From contig JAHLWZ010000883.1 in NCBI GenBank assembly GCA_020536535.1, positions 1 to 60,879 on the forward strand: a stretch of 60,879 nucleotides of DNA, in the 5' to 3' direction. Positions 12,072 through 22,416 of the stretch are shown here, in pieces. Position 1 is the stretch's first letter. Each line of letters opens with the position of its first letter. A program made the position numbers and the translations under genes. The notes under the pieces were generated by a model. That model was not told the origin of the DNA. It saw nothing but the letters and a program-made list of their open reading frames with translations, and searched no databases. The DNA comes from Pelomyxa schiedti (Eukaryota; Evosea; Pelobiontida; Pelomyxidae).

Positions 12072-12911
12072 CACTTACAGTGGAAGCCACAACTGCTTCA
12101 CTGCTGGAACTCCCGCCTTTACTCCATATACTCCAAGTGTAGTGTGCGCATGTAAACTGCGTAACTTGGGACAGCCAGAAAGATTAAGCTAAGGAATGTT
12201 AGAGTAGTGCAGCCAAGGAAAGACAAGCCTGAATTGCAGCTTTTTCATATGTCGGCTGACCATAATAGTCACTCCCCGATTCATAATGGGCTGAACTCAA
12301 ATGAAGAACTTCTAAATTAGGACACCCTAACTCCAAAGACCGATTTCCCTACTATGTGTTTGGGTGGAGAACTTGTCGGAGAAAGTTTACATTGTGAACA
12401 ACGTCGTCACAATCGACACTACAGTCCATTGCCCAGAAATAAATGAGGGATTTGGCAGCAAACTTCCTGGGAATGGTGAATGAGTCCAGTCTCAGAGTCG
12501 TCAAAAAAGGGAAGTGGTTGATTAAAGCATCAATAGAAGCAAGTTTGTGTGCAGATATATGTCGCACTGTCCTGGAAGACAGTCCCAGGGATCCCATGCC
12601 AGCATTAAATCCCGCAGGAAATTGAACAACAGTGTAATTTTGGCGCTAAAGGGAAGAAGTTTACACAAGTAAACACATACCAAATACAAAATAAACAAGC
12701 AAACAAAGGGAGGGGAAAAAAAAAAAAAAAAAAAACAAAAGCTAACCGAAGTAACTGACGTTGCAGAATCGTCTATAACAAGGCGAAGGAGGAAAGGCTG
12801 GCACAGGGCGTATGTGTTGTGGCTGCATAGGGCCAGCTGCAACACGTCGCAGCTGGACAAGTACCGCAACATGAACGTGCACACGTCGTTGTGCTGCAAC
12901 AACACCTCCAT
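9220..12911 (-). CDS. F-box/leucine-rich-repeat protein
   Basis: Proteins of this type are substrate receptors of SCF ubiquitin ligases: the F-box binds Skp1 and the LRRs bind the target. The gene starts at ATG 12911. Its first exon has an F-box-like helix pair (FMLRYLSSCDVLQLALCSHN). Later exons are LRR-like, with many leucine-spaced strands, for example LVYLNLKCMDDLTMVHL and LKYLSLGHCSNLEALAV in the large exon 11391-10471, and LVSLRVPFLHF and VLKQLYLDGSTGITLQGFEA in 10172-9580. The last exon begins near 9404 after ctccag and ends LRTLSVANCGPMM...LHT with a TAG at 9222-9220. A 20-base T run (sense strand) and a 55-base T run sit in its introns. An acidic, Thr-rich insert (EDEEDEETPTPTEATTTT) interrupts the LRRs at about 11070-11020. 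The F-box call is moderate; the LRR call is firm. Confidence 0.75.
12016..12070 (-). repeat. 55-base homopolymer (T on the sense strand) inside an intron
   Basis: Fifty-five consecutive A on the plus strand, that is T55 on the coding strand of the F-box/LRR gene. It lies inside an intron that begins gtaagtgc directly before the run and ends ...cgctgcttag. It is by far the longest A/T run in the window. Confidence 0.9.
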
Positions 12912-13233
12912 CTCTCACACACCACCCAAGGGTTTGTTTTTTTCTTTTTTGTGTTTCGTGGAGGTCCGCGTTTCGTGGCTGTTGAGGTTTTTCGGTTTCG
13001 GCCGTTGTTCTCGAGTGGGATGGTTCAAATAATCTTAACCAGAGGACTCTGTGGTAGTAACACCGGGTCTGAGTCCTTGTTATTTGCAGGTAATTGGCAT
13101 CCCTCCTCCTTTGGTCATGCAGAGATTCAACAATCACCTCTAATTATTATGATGGCCGAAATTGGGGAAAAGAACAAGACAGAAAAAAAACACAGAAAAC
13201 ACCCAAGAAAAAAAAAAAAGAAACGGTTTTGAC
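12912..13233. promoter_or_regulatory. divergent promoter region, F-box/LRR and NBR1
   Basis: This 322-bp segment separates two divergent starts (12911 minus, 13234 plus) and presumably drives both. An A-rich stretch (aaaaaaaaaaag) ends a few bases before the NBR1 ATG. No TATA-like element or repeat stands out, and the short open frames on both strands have no domain content. Confidence 0.4.
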
Positions 13234-15132
13234 ATGTCGAACGACTCAGTTGTAATCAAAGTGACGATGGATGGCAATCAATGCCAAGCAGTGGTGCCTT
13301 CGTCTTTGTCCTACCCGGATCTTGTTAACTGGGTCAAGTCCGCTTTTAAGCTACCACCCACGTTCCCTGTTGCTCTCTCTTACAGAGGTTTTTTTTTTTT
13401 TTTTCCCCTTGTGTCGTGTTGCTTGCACAATAACAATCACTTAAACCCGTTTTTTTTTTTTTCCTTCACCAGATGATGAAGGAGATAAAGTGACATTGTC
13501 TACCACAAACGAACTAGCTACGGCAATGCAGATTGCCAAACAACAGGGAGCGGCATCTCTTGACGTCACTTTGTCACAAATGATGCCGAGGACCACAGCC
13601 TCGTCGCTGTTTCCCACGTCGTCGCCAGTAGGCCTCAGTGTCAGTCCTCCCACAAGTCTACCAACCACCTTTCCTTCGTTTTCTTCGCCCGGATCTTTTA
13701 CGGCTGTACCTCCAGTCAATCCTCTTACTCTGTCCATCTCGCAGCAACCGTTTGTTCATGGGTTCCCAACGGTGGTTTGGGGTTCCCTGGTGCCAAAGGG
13801 TGTTAACGCCCACGCGGCAATGGCAGCAATTTCTGCATCAAATTCTGTTGGCGCTGCCTGTGACAACTTACGCCAAGCGGTGGCCAGGGCTATTTCCGGA
13901 AAACCAGGTGCATATTATTCTGTGTTGAATGTTTTGGTCAGTGACTGACAACCTTTGCTCAGCAGTGGAGCATGATGCCAAATGCGACTCTTGTCAACAG
14001 CGTATTCTCGGGATATGCTACCATTGTACACAGTGCCCAGACTATGTAAGGCTCCAGTATCTCCCTCTTTTAATGACAATTTGCAGGACTTATGCGAAAA
14101 ATGTGAGTGTATGAATGGGGGCAATGGCCAACTTCATAATGCAGATCATATCTTTACAAAACATTGGAGCCCGAGACCACAACTGTACTGTAGTTTTGTT
14201 TTGCGCAACACTTTAACATTCCATCTTAGGCCCGAACATATTCCTGAAGCTTCAGTCCCGAACTCAACACAACCAACACCAAGTCAAATTCCAACATTCG
14301 CGCCCCCAATTGCAACGCCTATCATTCCCGCTACATTCCCTTCTCCTTTTCTACCTGCCCCACCAATAGCAACCCCCATCTTATCTCCTTCTCCTATTAC
14401 TCCGTCAATGTTTTTCCCGAGTTATGTTGCGCCACCGGATTCCGATTCCAGTCCTACGTTCTCTGCCCAGTTTCTGTCTGACAAAACCATCCCAGTAAAC
14501 CAACCCTCTTATTTAAGCGTTCTAACACACACCAGGAGGGTACTATTATTGACAGGAGCAAGCCACAATTAATCAAACTGTGGCGTTTAAAGAATACAGG
14601 CTCTAACGCATGGCCCGAAGGTACTTTCAATGTGGTACTCTTTTATTTACAGTGTTTCCCATTCAGGGTGCAAACTCGTTTTTGCTGAAGGCCAGCCACC
14701 CGGGTGCCGCACGCGGCTGTGTGTGCCACAAGCAGAGCCTGGTGCTCAAGTGGATGTTGGTGTTCAGATTATGACCCCCTCTGCTCCAGGGAAATACAAG
14801 ACAGTATGGAGGCTTGTTGACAACCACGGAAGAGCATTTGGCCCAGCACTGAGTGCTTCCTATGTGGTTCCAGGTAGTGACATGAGTGGAAGTGGGATTG
14901 CAACACCCCACTACCCGCAAGATAATGCCCAGGCTTTCCCCGCCAAGCACGAAGAAATGTTGTGCCAACTGGAAGGTATATCTCGCCCTCTAAACACTAC
15001 CTACCCCACCCTTACCATCTCGTTTCAGAAATGGGCTTCCACAACAGAGAATTACTAGTCCAACTTCTGGCACAGTATGGCTCTGTTCAGGACGTTGTTT
15101 CAGCTCTACAGGGAGGGGATTGTGGGATGTAA
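13234..15132 (+). CDS. NBR1: NBR1-type selective autophagy receptor
   Basis: NBR1 links ubiquitinated cargo to autophagosomes. All four family domains are visible in order. PB1: VVIKVTMDG at the start and the acidic OPCA stretch YRDDEGDKVTL after an intron containing T16. ZZ zinc finger: CDSCQQRILGICYHCTQCPDY, intron, DLCEKCE and HNADHIF (about 13980-14150). A Pro/Ser/Thr linker follows. FW (four-tryptophan) domain: SAQFLSDKTIP, then LIKLWRLKNTGSNAWPEGCKL across two short introns, VFAEGQPPG and KTVWRLVDNHGRAFGP (about 14455-14870). UBA: MGFHNRELLVQLLAQYGSV near the C-terminus, stop TAA at 15130-15132. The ATG at 13234 is the first one in frame before PB1. Introns checked by phase include 14048 (gtaagg...ttgcag) and the one before UBA (gtatatc...ttcag). 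The length is short compared with human NBR1, closer to fungal or protist forms with one ZZ. No LC3-interacting motif was confirmed. Confidence 0.93.
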
Positions 15133-15329
15133 AATTTGATTGATTGTTTCGATGGTTTCCAACCAAACGCAACGACAGCCTTCTTTCTAGTTTTCGTAGT
15201 AACCGCAATGTCAGTTAGAAAAAGAAAAATTGCATTCTGTGTGTTGTGATGAGTTGTGAACACACGAAGGCCTTTGAGTTGTTAAGGCAGTTGGTATTCT
15301 AGTTCTCTACCCCTTTGCACTTCCCAAAC

Positions 15330-17969
15330 ATGGTTTGTTAACTGGCCGTTTTCCCTAAGCTAGGTTCAGAGTGTTGTGGCAGAGAACAAGGTGGGTGTCA
15401 TGACATTGTGGGGGCAGACAATACAATTGGGGAACCAACGTTTTTGGCTTGTCTCCCAGTTTTGTTGAAAAAGTCCCTCTCTGTGGGTGCGTTGGGGCGC
15501 TTCATGAAACGTATGTAGACATTAACCAAGTATGAGTAGTATATAGAAACACTAAGCTACCTTTTATTTCTGATTCATTTAGTATGCAGTGCTGAGAACT
15601 GCGGCCCTGGGAAGTTAGAATGCCTCTTGAGCCTTGTATCCCAGCAACCACATGTTCCAAACTCAGGCAGCACATGTGACATATGCTCTGTATGTCAAGC
15701 TTACATTGAGTGTATTTTGAAACATGGTAGGTCAACACCAGCTTTGAGTTTGGGTTCTCATCTAGACAGGCAACAGACCAATAACCCTCAGTGAAGAGGA
15801 GCGGACAGAGTTAGAAGATATTATGTCCCAATGGATCTCATACCTTTCAAGTGCCAAATCGGTCTATGTGTCCCAAGAAAAGCTCATGGAAGAAGTTCAA
15901 TTGTCAAAATCTCTATCTTTTATTGGAGATAAGTCCCTGAAGGAGTGGGCGCTGTCTCTCTCACAGTGCTGGGGGTCACACTACAGGACCATAAGAAACA
16001 ATATGTCTCCAAATTGTCCACTTCTTCATACTCCGAACCCATATGTTGCTACTCAAAACGACACATGGTTTTACTGGGACTCTTTTTTTGTTGTTCTGGG
16101 ATTATTGGTTGTTCCTACCCATTTAATTTTACCATCTTAACTACATTTCCTAGGAGTGCCAAATGTTTGAGACCTCCGGGGGAACTATCCAGAATCTATT
16201 GAGGTGCATTTCTCAGTTTAAGAAAGTTCCCTGTGGTGGATCAGTCGAGATGATGGACTTCACGCACCCTCCACTTCTTCCACTTATGGTAAACGAGTGG
16301 TGCAAGCGTAATTTTTTCCAGGGAAAGTTTGAAGAGGCTCAAAATCTTGCCAGAATTGCTTTACCACTGTTAGAGATAGAACATACCAGTTGGATTTCCA
16401 CTGGGGGAACTCATTGCCTTGCTCAGTGGGCTGGAGGACCTCCACCAGGATATGGATCGTTTTGTGAACGCCCGCATTGCACATCAATTAGTCTGAACAC
16501 GATCATTTTCGTATCAGAGGTCTGTATAGCTGACCTAGGCAGTCTAGTTCATCAGGCCAGTGAATACTCTAAGTTTTGGGAATATGCCCGTCAACGAGTG
16601 AGTGTCCCAGAACAATGTTTTTCTTTCATTTATCTTCAGGCAATAGACATTGGAACACATCTATGGAATGAAGATGAAGTGTGCTGGGAGGATATCTGTC
16701 CGCCGGAAGCAGGGCGTCCTAGCACGTGGAACGAGTACGCAATGCAACTAATTCCGCTGTGGGCTCAGTCATATTTGAGTCAGCCACCATGGGGTCTTCA
16801 TCCAAACCACCATCTATCTCGTGTTCGTGCTATTCGAAAGCTCTTTGATAATGAGGAGGAAGTTCCATACAGTTTTGTTAAATCCACCTGTAAAGATGCT
16901 CTCAACTGGATGGAGCAGGAAGATGCACAACCATGGTTGATGTGGTTTGTGGCTCATTCACTGCGACGAATGTCCCCGCAAGTGTCGAAGTCTTTTGTAA
17001 GTGACTGGCTTCAATCATTTTATCAGAAAGCCCCAGCAAGACAATACTCGCCTTGCACAGTGGGACTACTGTTAAATTTGCTTAGCGAAAATGCTGACTT
17101 AATGGTAAGCCAAAAGAGAACGTACTCTATGAATAAATTTAGTCCAGGAATTCCCTATAAGTGACCCGCTTATTTCTACTTTTATTATGACCCTGGCAAG
17201 TAATCTCCGCCGAGTTCTTGGAACTGGACTTCATGGTGTCTATCTGACAGGCTCCGCTGCAACTGGATCATACATCCACGGAGTTAGTGATATTGATATT
17301 ATCTGTGTTTGCAATGACCGGCTGTCTTCAGACCGTAAGGCCGCGGTTTCTATGTGTGTGATCAGCACTTCATCTGCAATGCACATTGAGAAAGTCGAAG
17401 TGGACGTTTATTCGCTTTCGGCAGTGCAAGAAGGGTCACCTGAATTTGAGGTGAAGGTAACCTACTTCGGAGAGAACAAAGACTCCAGTATCACCAATAG
17501 TCTGGAAGAGTACCTTCGGCAAGGGGGCAAGGACTTTTGGCTTGTTATGGACTATGAAAACACATACCTGAATGGAGTGGCAGTTATGGGACCTCCTGCC
17601 AGGAGTATTTTCTCTAGAGTAAATCATGGCAAAATGGTTCAGTCCATCACTGGTGCCATTACGTTACTTCTGGAGAGAGTATCCCAGCCCACAGTGAAAG
17701 TCGACATGCTATGCAGTGCAATACTACACATCTGCAGAGGGTGGTACTGGATTGTGACAGGCCTTCTATCTCCAAAGGTGTTCTGTGCTAAATGGGCCTT
17801 GCTTATGCTCGTTGGTTCAGCAGAATCATGCCCACAAAACTTGGAATTCCACAGTGTTGTTTCTTCTGCGGTGCAGTCAAGGACTTGTCCAACAACCCAC
17901 CTCAGTCTTCCCTCTGAAACAGTTGCATCATTTGCCCGCTATGTTCTTAGTGTAATCCCAAACTACTGA
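15330..17969 (+). CDS. AadA-like nucleotidyltransferase fused to a Cys-rich and helical N-terminal region
   Basis: The C-terminal domain (about 17145-17967) matches the aminoglycoside adenylyltransferase class. It has LTGSAATGSYIHGVSDIDII (the G-S...D-x-D metal site), a later acidic VEVDVYSLS, the NGVAVMGPPARSIFSRV segment like the GPPA stretch of AadA, and a helical AILHICRGWYWIVTG...KWAL tail like its C-terminal domain. Bacterial AadA transfers AMP to streptomycin or spectinomycin; here the substrate is unknown. A 43-nt intron (gtaagc...gtccag) joins the upstream exon in phase. The N-terminal part has Cys pairs (SECCGREQGGC; CDICSVCQAYIECIL) and then about 330 residues of unrecognised, Trp-rich helical sequence. 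Introns include gtatgt...tttag after 15510 and 16598-16639 (42 nt, divisible by three, no stop). The start at 15330 assumes a micro-exon of just ATG; ATG 15504 is an alternative. Downstream, elongin A is convergent, 96 bp away. Confidence 0.75.
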
Positions 17970-18065
17970 GGTGTTGTTTTGGGGCACAAAAACGCAAGAA
18001 TGTCAAAATTTACTCGTTTCTTATTCGGGTACTGGCTATTGCTGTTCTTTACAAACATAGTTTCT

Positions 18066-19259
18066 TTACAAACGGAACTTCTGCACCTGCTGGCTCTTTG
18101 TTCTCCCCACCTCTCTCAAGCACTTCTGCATGAGCCTGCCGTTGGCCGGCGCGTTGTAGTTAATCGCCGGCCGGCCATTTCTAACCCCACCAAGAGCCAC
18201 AGGCCTCGGGGCCACGGGCCCCGGCCCCGCCCCCAGCCGCCGCCTCCTGGGCTCCGGGGCCCCGCCCAGCGTCTTGGTCGTGCTCTTGCGCATCATCTCG
18301 TCCTCGGCGCGGGACTTCATCCGCTTGGCCAGCAGGTCCCGCTCGGACTCGCGGCCGCGCACGTCGGCCCAGTACGCGGACCGCCACGCCGCCGCGTCGG
18401 GCTGGCTGCCCGCGTCGCTGTCCATCATGACGCCGTTGCGGTGGCACAGCGCCGCCCAGTGCCTGCACGTGTCCAGGGTCCCGGGGGCCAGCGAGCCCTC
18501 CAGCCGCAGCAGCTGCGCCGGGCTGCAGTGGATCAGCAGCCGGTCGATGAGCTCCGCCGGGAGCTGGCACACGCCCTCGAGCCGCATCGCCGCCATGTTG
18601 TCCATCACGCACGCCAGCGCCATGTCTGCCAGCCGGGGAATCCCTGCGTCGTCGGCTTCGTTGCTGCTGCTGTTGTTGTTGGAAGCGGCGGGGCTGTCGT
18701 CCGAGGTGCTCGATGGTATGGTTAGACTGAGCGGGGGAGGAGGGGTTGAGGTGGCACGCAGCCTTGTTGGTGGCGGCGGCATGGAATTGGTATTATGGGT
18801 TGCTGCTGTTGCTGCTGTTGCTGTTGCTGGTGTGGTGCTCACAACCTCGGTCACAACAAATGAAGTTGTCCTTGCAGGGGTAGTCGTCGGAGTGGTTGTG
18901 TTCGTGCTAACTGGGTTCGGGCGACCCGGCGGCTTGCGCTTATGGGAGACTATCGTGCTCAGGATGTTGTGGTACACGTTCCTCGGCACCTGTTGTTCGG
19001 GGGCCGAGTGGACCTGCAGAGGCCTAGGCTTGTGTTGTTGGCCCACAAGTCCGGTTTGGTTGCTCTGGCTACTTTGTGGCGGCTGGGATGAAACAGTGGC
19101 CCTTGCAGCGGACACGGTACGCGCCTGGGGCGACGTGCCGCGAGTAATGGTGTTCCTGTTGACTACAACAGCGGAGGTCGTTCTGGGTTGCTGATTATGG
19201 GTGGGCAGGGGGCCTCGAGCAGGCGGTGGTGTTGCACGTCGGAGTTGCGGGGAGGCCAT
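18066..19259 (-). CDS. ELOA: elongin A (RNA polymerase II elongation / Cul5 ligase adaptor)
   Basis: Elongin A, with elongins B and C, relieves Pol II pausing and can recruit cullin 5 for Pol II ubiquitination. This intronless frame of 397 codons starts ATG 19259 and stops at 18066. Residues about 205-300 match the elongin A family domain: IPRLADMALACVMDNM, then the BC-box-like LPAELIDRLLIHCSPAQLLR, LDTCRHWAALCHRNG, and WRSAYWADVRGRESERDLLAKRMK. The first 200 residues are low-complexity Pro/Thr/Ser and no TFIIS N-terminal domain is present, so it lacks a module found in animal elongin A. The conserved part is very GC-rich, unlike most neighbours. Its start is 70 bp from the stop of the lysozyme gene on the same strand. 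Confidence 0.85.
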   Translation of the reverse strand: MASPQLRRATPPPARGPLPTHNQQPRTTSAVVVNRNTITRGTSPQARTVSAARATVSSQPPQSSQSNQTGLVGQQHKPRPLQVHSAPEQQVPRNVYHNILSTIVSHKRKPPGRPNPVSTNTTTPTTTPARTTSFVVTEVVSTTPATATAATAATHNTNSMPPPPTRLRATSTPPPPLSLTIPSSTSDDSPAASNNNSSSNEADDAGIPRLADMALACVMDNMAAMRLEGVCQLPAELIDRLLIHCSPAQLLRLEGSLAPGTLDTCRHWAALCHRNGVMMDSDAGSQPDAAAWRSAYWADVRGRESERDLLAKRMKSRAEDEMMRKSTTKTLGGAPEPRRRRLGAGPGPVAPRPVALGGVRNGRPAINYNAPANGRLMQKCLREVGRTKSQQVQKFRL

Positions 19260-19329
19260 TGTTGCGAAAAAAATTTTGTTTTTAATTAATCAGAGCCCCA
19301 AGTTGGGCGAAATCTACAACGTTGTAGAT

Positions 19330-20267
19330 TTAGGAGTCCGGGTACCAGTCGGCATCCTCGGAGAGCTTGCATACTCCGTTGGTGTTGCCATACTGCTTCA
19401 TTGCAGGAGATGTCCACCCGCCAAAGGCAACAAAGTCATTGAAGTTCTTTACGTTGTTCCACGACGCGTACCTGTAATTTAAGGGTGCGAAGGGTTAAAG
19501 ATTGTGGTGGGTAGAAAATTGAGGGAGTTGCTTATTTTTTTATGTATTTGAGGTAGATTGGGGGGGGGGGGGGGGGGGGGGGGGGGCGAAGAAGCATACC
19601 AGAGCGGGAGGGTGTTTGCGGAGGTGCACGATCCCATAATCACTCCCCACTCGTATTTGCTGGAATATACACCCATTGAGAGGTTCAGGGAATAGCCGGC
19701 CGTCATTAGATCCTCCAAGAACTCGCAGTTGAGGTAAAACTTTGTGGAAGAGGTCTCCCATGAGCAACCCGTGGAGGGGTTCTCCTCTATATCGAACCAC
19801 ACCATGCCATATTCAGCCCCAGCCTCAGCTAGATAGTCAACCATATCCGAGACCTGTTGTTTGGCAGACAATTCTCCGGTAGCAGCTGCGGGAAAAAGTG
19901 TATACTTTTAGGGGAAACCAAAAGGAATGGCAAAGGGGGGTGCAGTACCTTTGCCATAACAGGGGAAGTGGTATACATCACGGTACTTAATCCCAGCATT
20001 CTTTGCGTTGAGCAGTGTGGGAGGTGCGTTTGTGTCCACAGCACCATAGGAGTGGTATGCCCTCACTATGGCAAAAGAATAGGAGTAGTTTGTGACCAGA
20101 CAAGAAAAAGTGTCCTGGCTTCATTTGGGTTTGTTTTGGGGTGAGTTTAGAAACGCAGGTATTTGATTTTACCTTATCAGTGAGGCTACATCCAAACCAC
20201 TAGCACACTCGGACACCGTTGCCGACAGAAGCACAATGCACGCCGTAACCAAAACCGAACTCTTCAT
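19330..20267 (-). CDS. GH25 (muramidase-type) secreted lysozyme
   Basis: GH25 enzymes cleave the MurNAc-GlcNAc bond of peptidoglycan; in phagotrophic protists they are thought to digest bacteria. The gene starts ATG 20267 with a clear signal peptide (MKSSVLVTACIVLLSATVSE), then GLDVASLIR before a gtaaaatc donor. The next exons give FAIVRAYHSYGAVDTNAP, NAGIKYRDVYHFPCYGKG, QQVSDMVDYL and the catalytic-strand motif GMVWFDIEENP, followed by SMGVYSSKYEWGVIMG and LPLWYA. The last exon ends GGWTSPAMKQYGN...DWYPDS, stop at 19330. The acidic residues in WFDIEEN occupy the expected place of the GH25 catalytic Asp/Glu. The last intron carries a 27-base G run (C on the sense strand). Confidence 0.9.
19560..19586 (-). 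repeat. 27-base homopolymer (C on the sense strand) in an intron
   Basis: An uninterrupted run of 27 G on the plus strand lies in the last intron of the GH25 gene, so it reads C27 on the coding strand. It is the only long G/C homopolymer in the window. Confidence 0.9.
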
Positions 20268-20383
20268 CAACTCCTTTTTAGAGAGAGTTTTTATTGCGGT
20301 TTTCGAGATGGTGCACTTCTTCTTCGAAGATTAACTGAAGCGCTTCTATTCCGTATCGGTGCGGTTGCTTCGCGTTGGAGGGA
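20268..20383. promoter_or_regulatory. 116-bp divergent promoter, GH25 and GT92 genes
   Basis: Two genes encoding secretory-pathway proteins start back to back from this 116-bp spacer. No recognisable core element was identified by eye. Confidence 0.45.
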
Positions 20384-22392
20384 ATGCACCAGGAGAGTAT
20401 GCAGTTTTGTTTTTTTTTATCCCGTTTGGAGCCTGTCGTTTAAACACCCACAGGGCCGTGCCGTCCCACGTGCAGGTGGCGTGTGTGCAGCCTCATCGTG
20501 GTCTCTGTTGTGTTCTTGTCTCTGCAAATCGTGCTGCTCGGTCTATGGAGGCCCTATACTCCCACAATCGCGCCCCCCGGGCGCGCTGCAACCACATCCG
20601 GCTCCGCGGACGCCAAGGGCATCGCCAATTTCCTTGTATCCCTCATATCTTCCGTTCACAGTGACCACAGCCCACCAAACCTACAGCAACAAATCCAACA
20701 ACAAAGCAAGCAGGAACAGAAACAAACCCAGGAGCAGGAACAAAAGTCAATACAGCAACAACAAATAGCAGTAACCGGAATTCACATTGCTGAAGGAGAC
20801 TTGGGCAACGACTCGAGCCTGGTTCCGGTTATTGATGCGTTGGCAGAAAACCGTTTCCGCGTGGTGGATGCTTGGTTCGAGTCAGACCCCTGCTCGGGGA
20901 AGCCGGTGAAAGCTTCTTTCCTGGTGTTTCACACAGCCGGTCTGGTCCATCTCGCGTTCCAGTGTCACTTCCTCTTGAAAGTCACCTCCGAATCGAGCAC
21001 GGGTCGAAGCCTGGCAACGACTTTCGCCAACTTGAGTGCCACTCACAACAAGGAATTCGTGGAATTCCACACAGTGACCGCGTCGAGGCTTGCGCACCAG
21101 CCTGCCTCCGCGCCCTCGATCAATGTGAGATCGTGCCCAATTCCGGCAGTTGTTGCCGCGGCCCTTCCGTCCATGGACCCACAATTGTGGAACAGCAGTT
21201 TGACTGATGCAAGGCCGAATGTGTATGTTAGAATCCATCCGCCGGCATCCTGGGGTGCATTTGGTGACAAGCCGGGAGCCTCTCAGTGGTTTCATCTGCT
21301 CGTTGAAAAGTCGAGTCCAGCAGCAACGGCAAACATTTCTAACCCAAATTGCCACTATCCACCGTGGATGGCTCACTACCAATTGAGTGCTGTAATTATG
21401 TTCAGAATATTTGCAGAGGACTCTTTCCACATCACGTTGTATGAATTAATTGAATGGATGGAATCCCTTTTCCTGGCAGGTACTCCAAATCTTCCGTCAA
21501 ACACGGAAAACACCCTACCTTCTTCATTCTGACTGGCAACAAGGTGTAGAACACATATACGCATATGACAACTACATGTTTTTACAAGAATCTCAATTAC
21601 CGCAACTCGACTATTATATTAAAAGAGGGCTCCTCACTTACCATCCATGGCCATACAAAAAGGCACTGAAATACGCCGCAACACAAAAAATGGCCTACAC
21701 ACATTGCCTGTACAAGTACCACTACACATCCGAGTGGCAATGGCAAGCAGATGTGGATGAGTACCCTCTGATACATGCTGATCAGACCCCCGGCTTTTTG
21801 CTGCGCTTTGCACAGCGCCAACCTAGAGGCGTTTACAACGTTGGTACTGTGAATTCCCTTATTCCATTCTCAATAAAGTTCAACAGCTCCTGTTTTACTC
21901 TGTTTTCTATGGAAGAAACATCTCACAGAGCCAACTTCCCTCCCCAGAAGAATGCAATAACCAAAATTCGTGCCACCCATGGTGCAGTAGACCAACTCTT
22001 ATTGAGAGATTCCACATACGGGCTAACCCAATGAGATCACTCAGGTTTGTTTCACATGCACACCATCAGATTCCACCCGCAGTCCCAATCTAATCTACAT
22101 CTTTCAACTGATAATTCAAATAAGATGGAAACCTCTGTATAAACCAGCAGTTATGTCTGAGGCAGCTGTACACTTAATGACTGGGGCTGTTGGGCACGAT
22201 ATTCCATTTGAAGAGGGCTGGCTTCTTCATTACTGGGGAGACCGCTGTAGCGTGAGTGAATGTCGCATTAGGGATGAGAATACATCCTCTGTGTGGGAGG
22301 TAACACTCAGACAGACACTGGAAAGGAAATTTTGTAATATCTCAGCCGCGGACTCGTTGTTGTTGTTCAATATAACTCGTGCTAATACATAA
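20384..22392 (+). CDS. GT92-family (DUF23) type II membrane glycosyltransferase
   Basis: GT92 enzymes transfer sugars, for example galactose onto N-glycan core fucose or pectin galactan, in the Golgi. The first exon (ATG 20384, MHQER) splices with gtatgc...cccacag into a Cys/Arg-rich cytoplasmic tail. A signal anchor follows, VVSVVFLSLQIVLLGLW, then a Gln-rich stem. Family motifs are LYELIEWMESLFLAG joined by an intron to GVEHIYAYDN, then WHTDxDE-like QWQADVDEYPL, a KFNSSCFTLF stretch, HRANFP, IRANPMRSLRFVSHAHH (the family's R-P...V-H) and a C-terminal LLHYW. The intron gtactcc...caacaag near 21480 is supported because it restores the standard EW...GVEH spacing. Splicing between about 21980 and 22170 is not fully resolved. 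The stop is TAA at 22390-22392, 24 bp from the stop of the next, convergent gene. Confidence 0.88.
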
Positions 22393-22416
22393 TTTTTTTT
22401 TGTTTGTTTACTCCCG

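Noticed and set aside
18181..18725. Long open frames on both strands opposite elongin A
   Set aside because: GC-rich sequence has few stop codons. These frames are Arg/Ala/Pro-rich shadows, and only the 19259-18066 frame shows a conserved domain.
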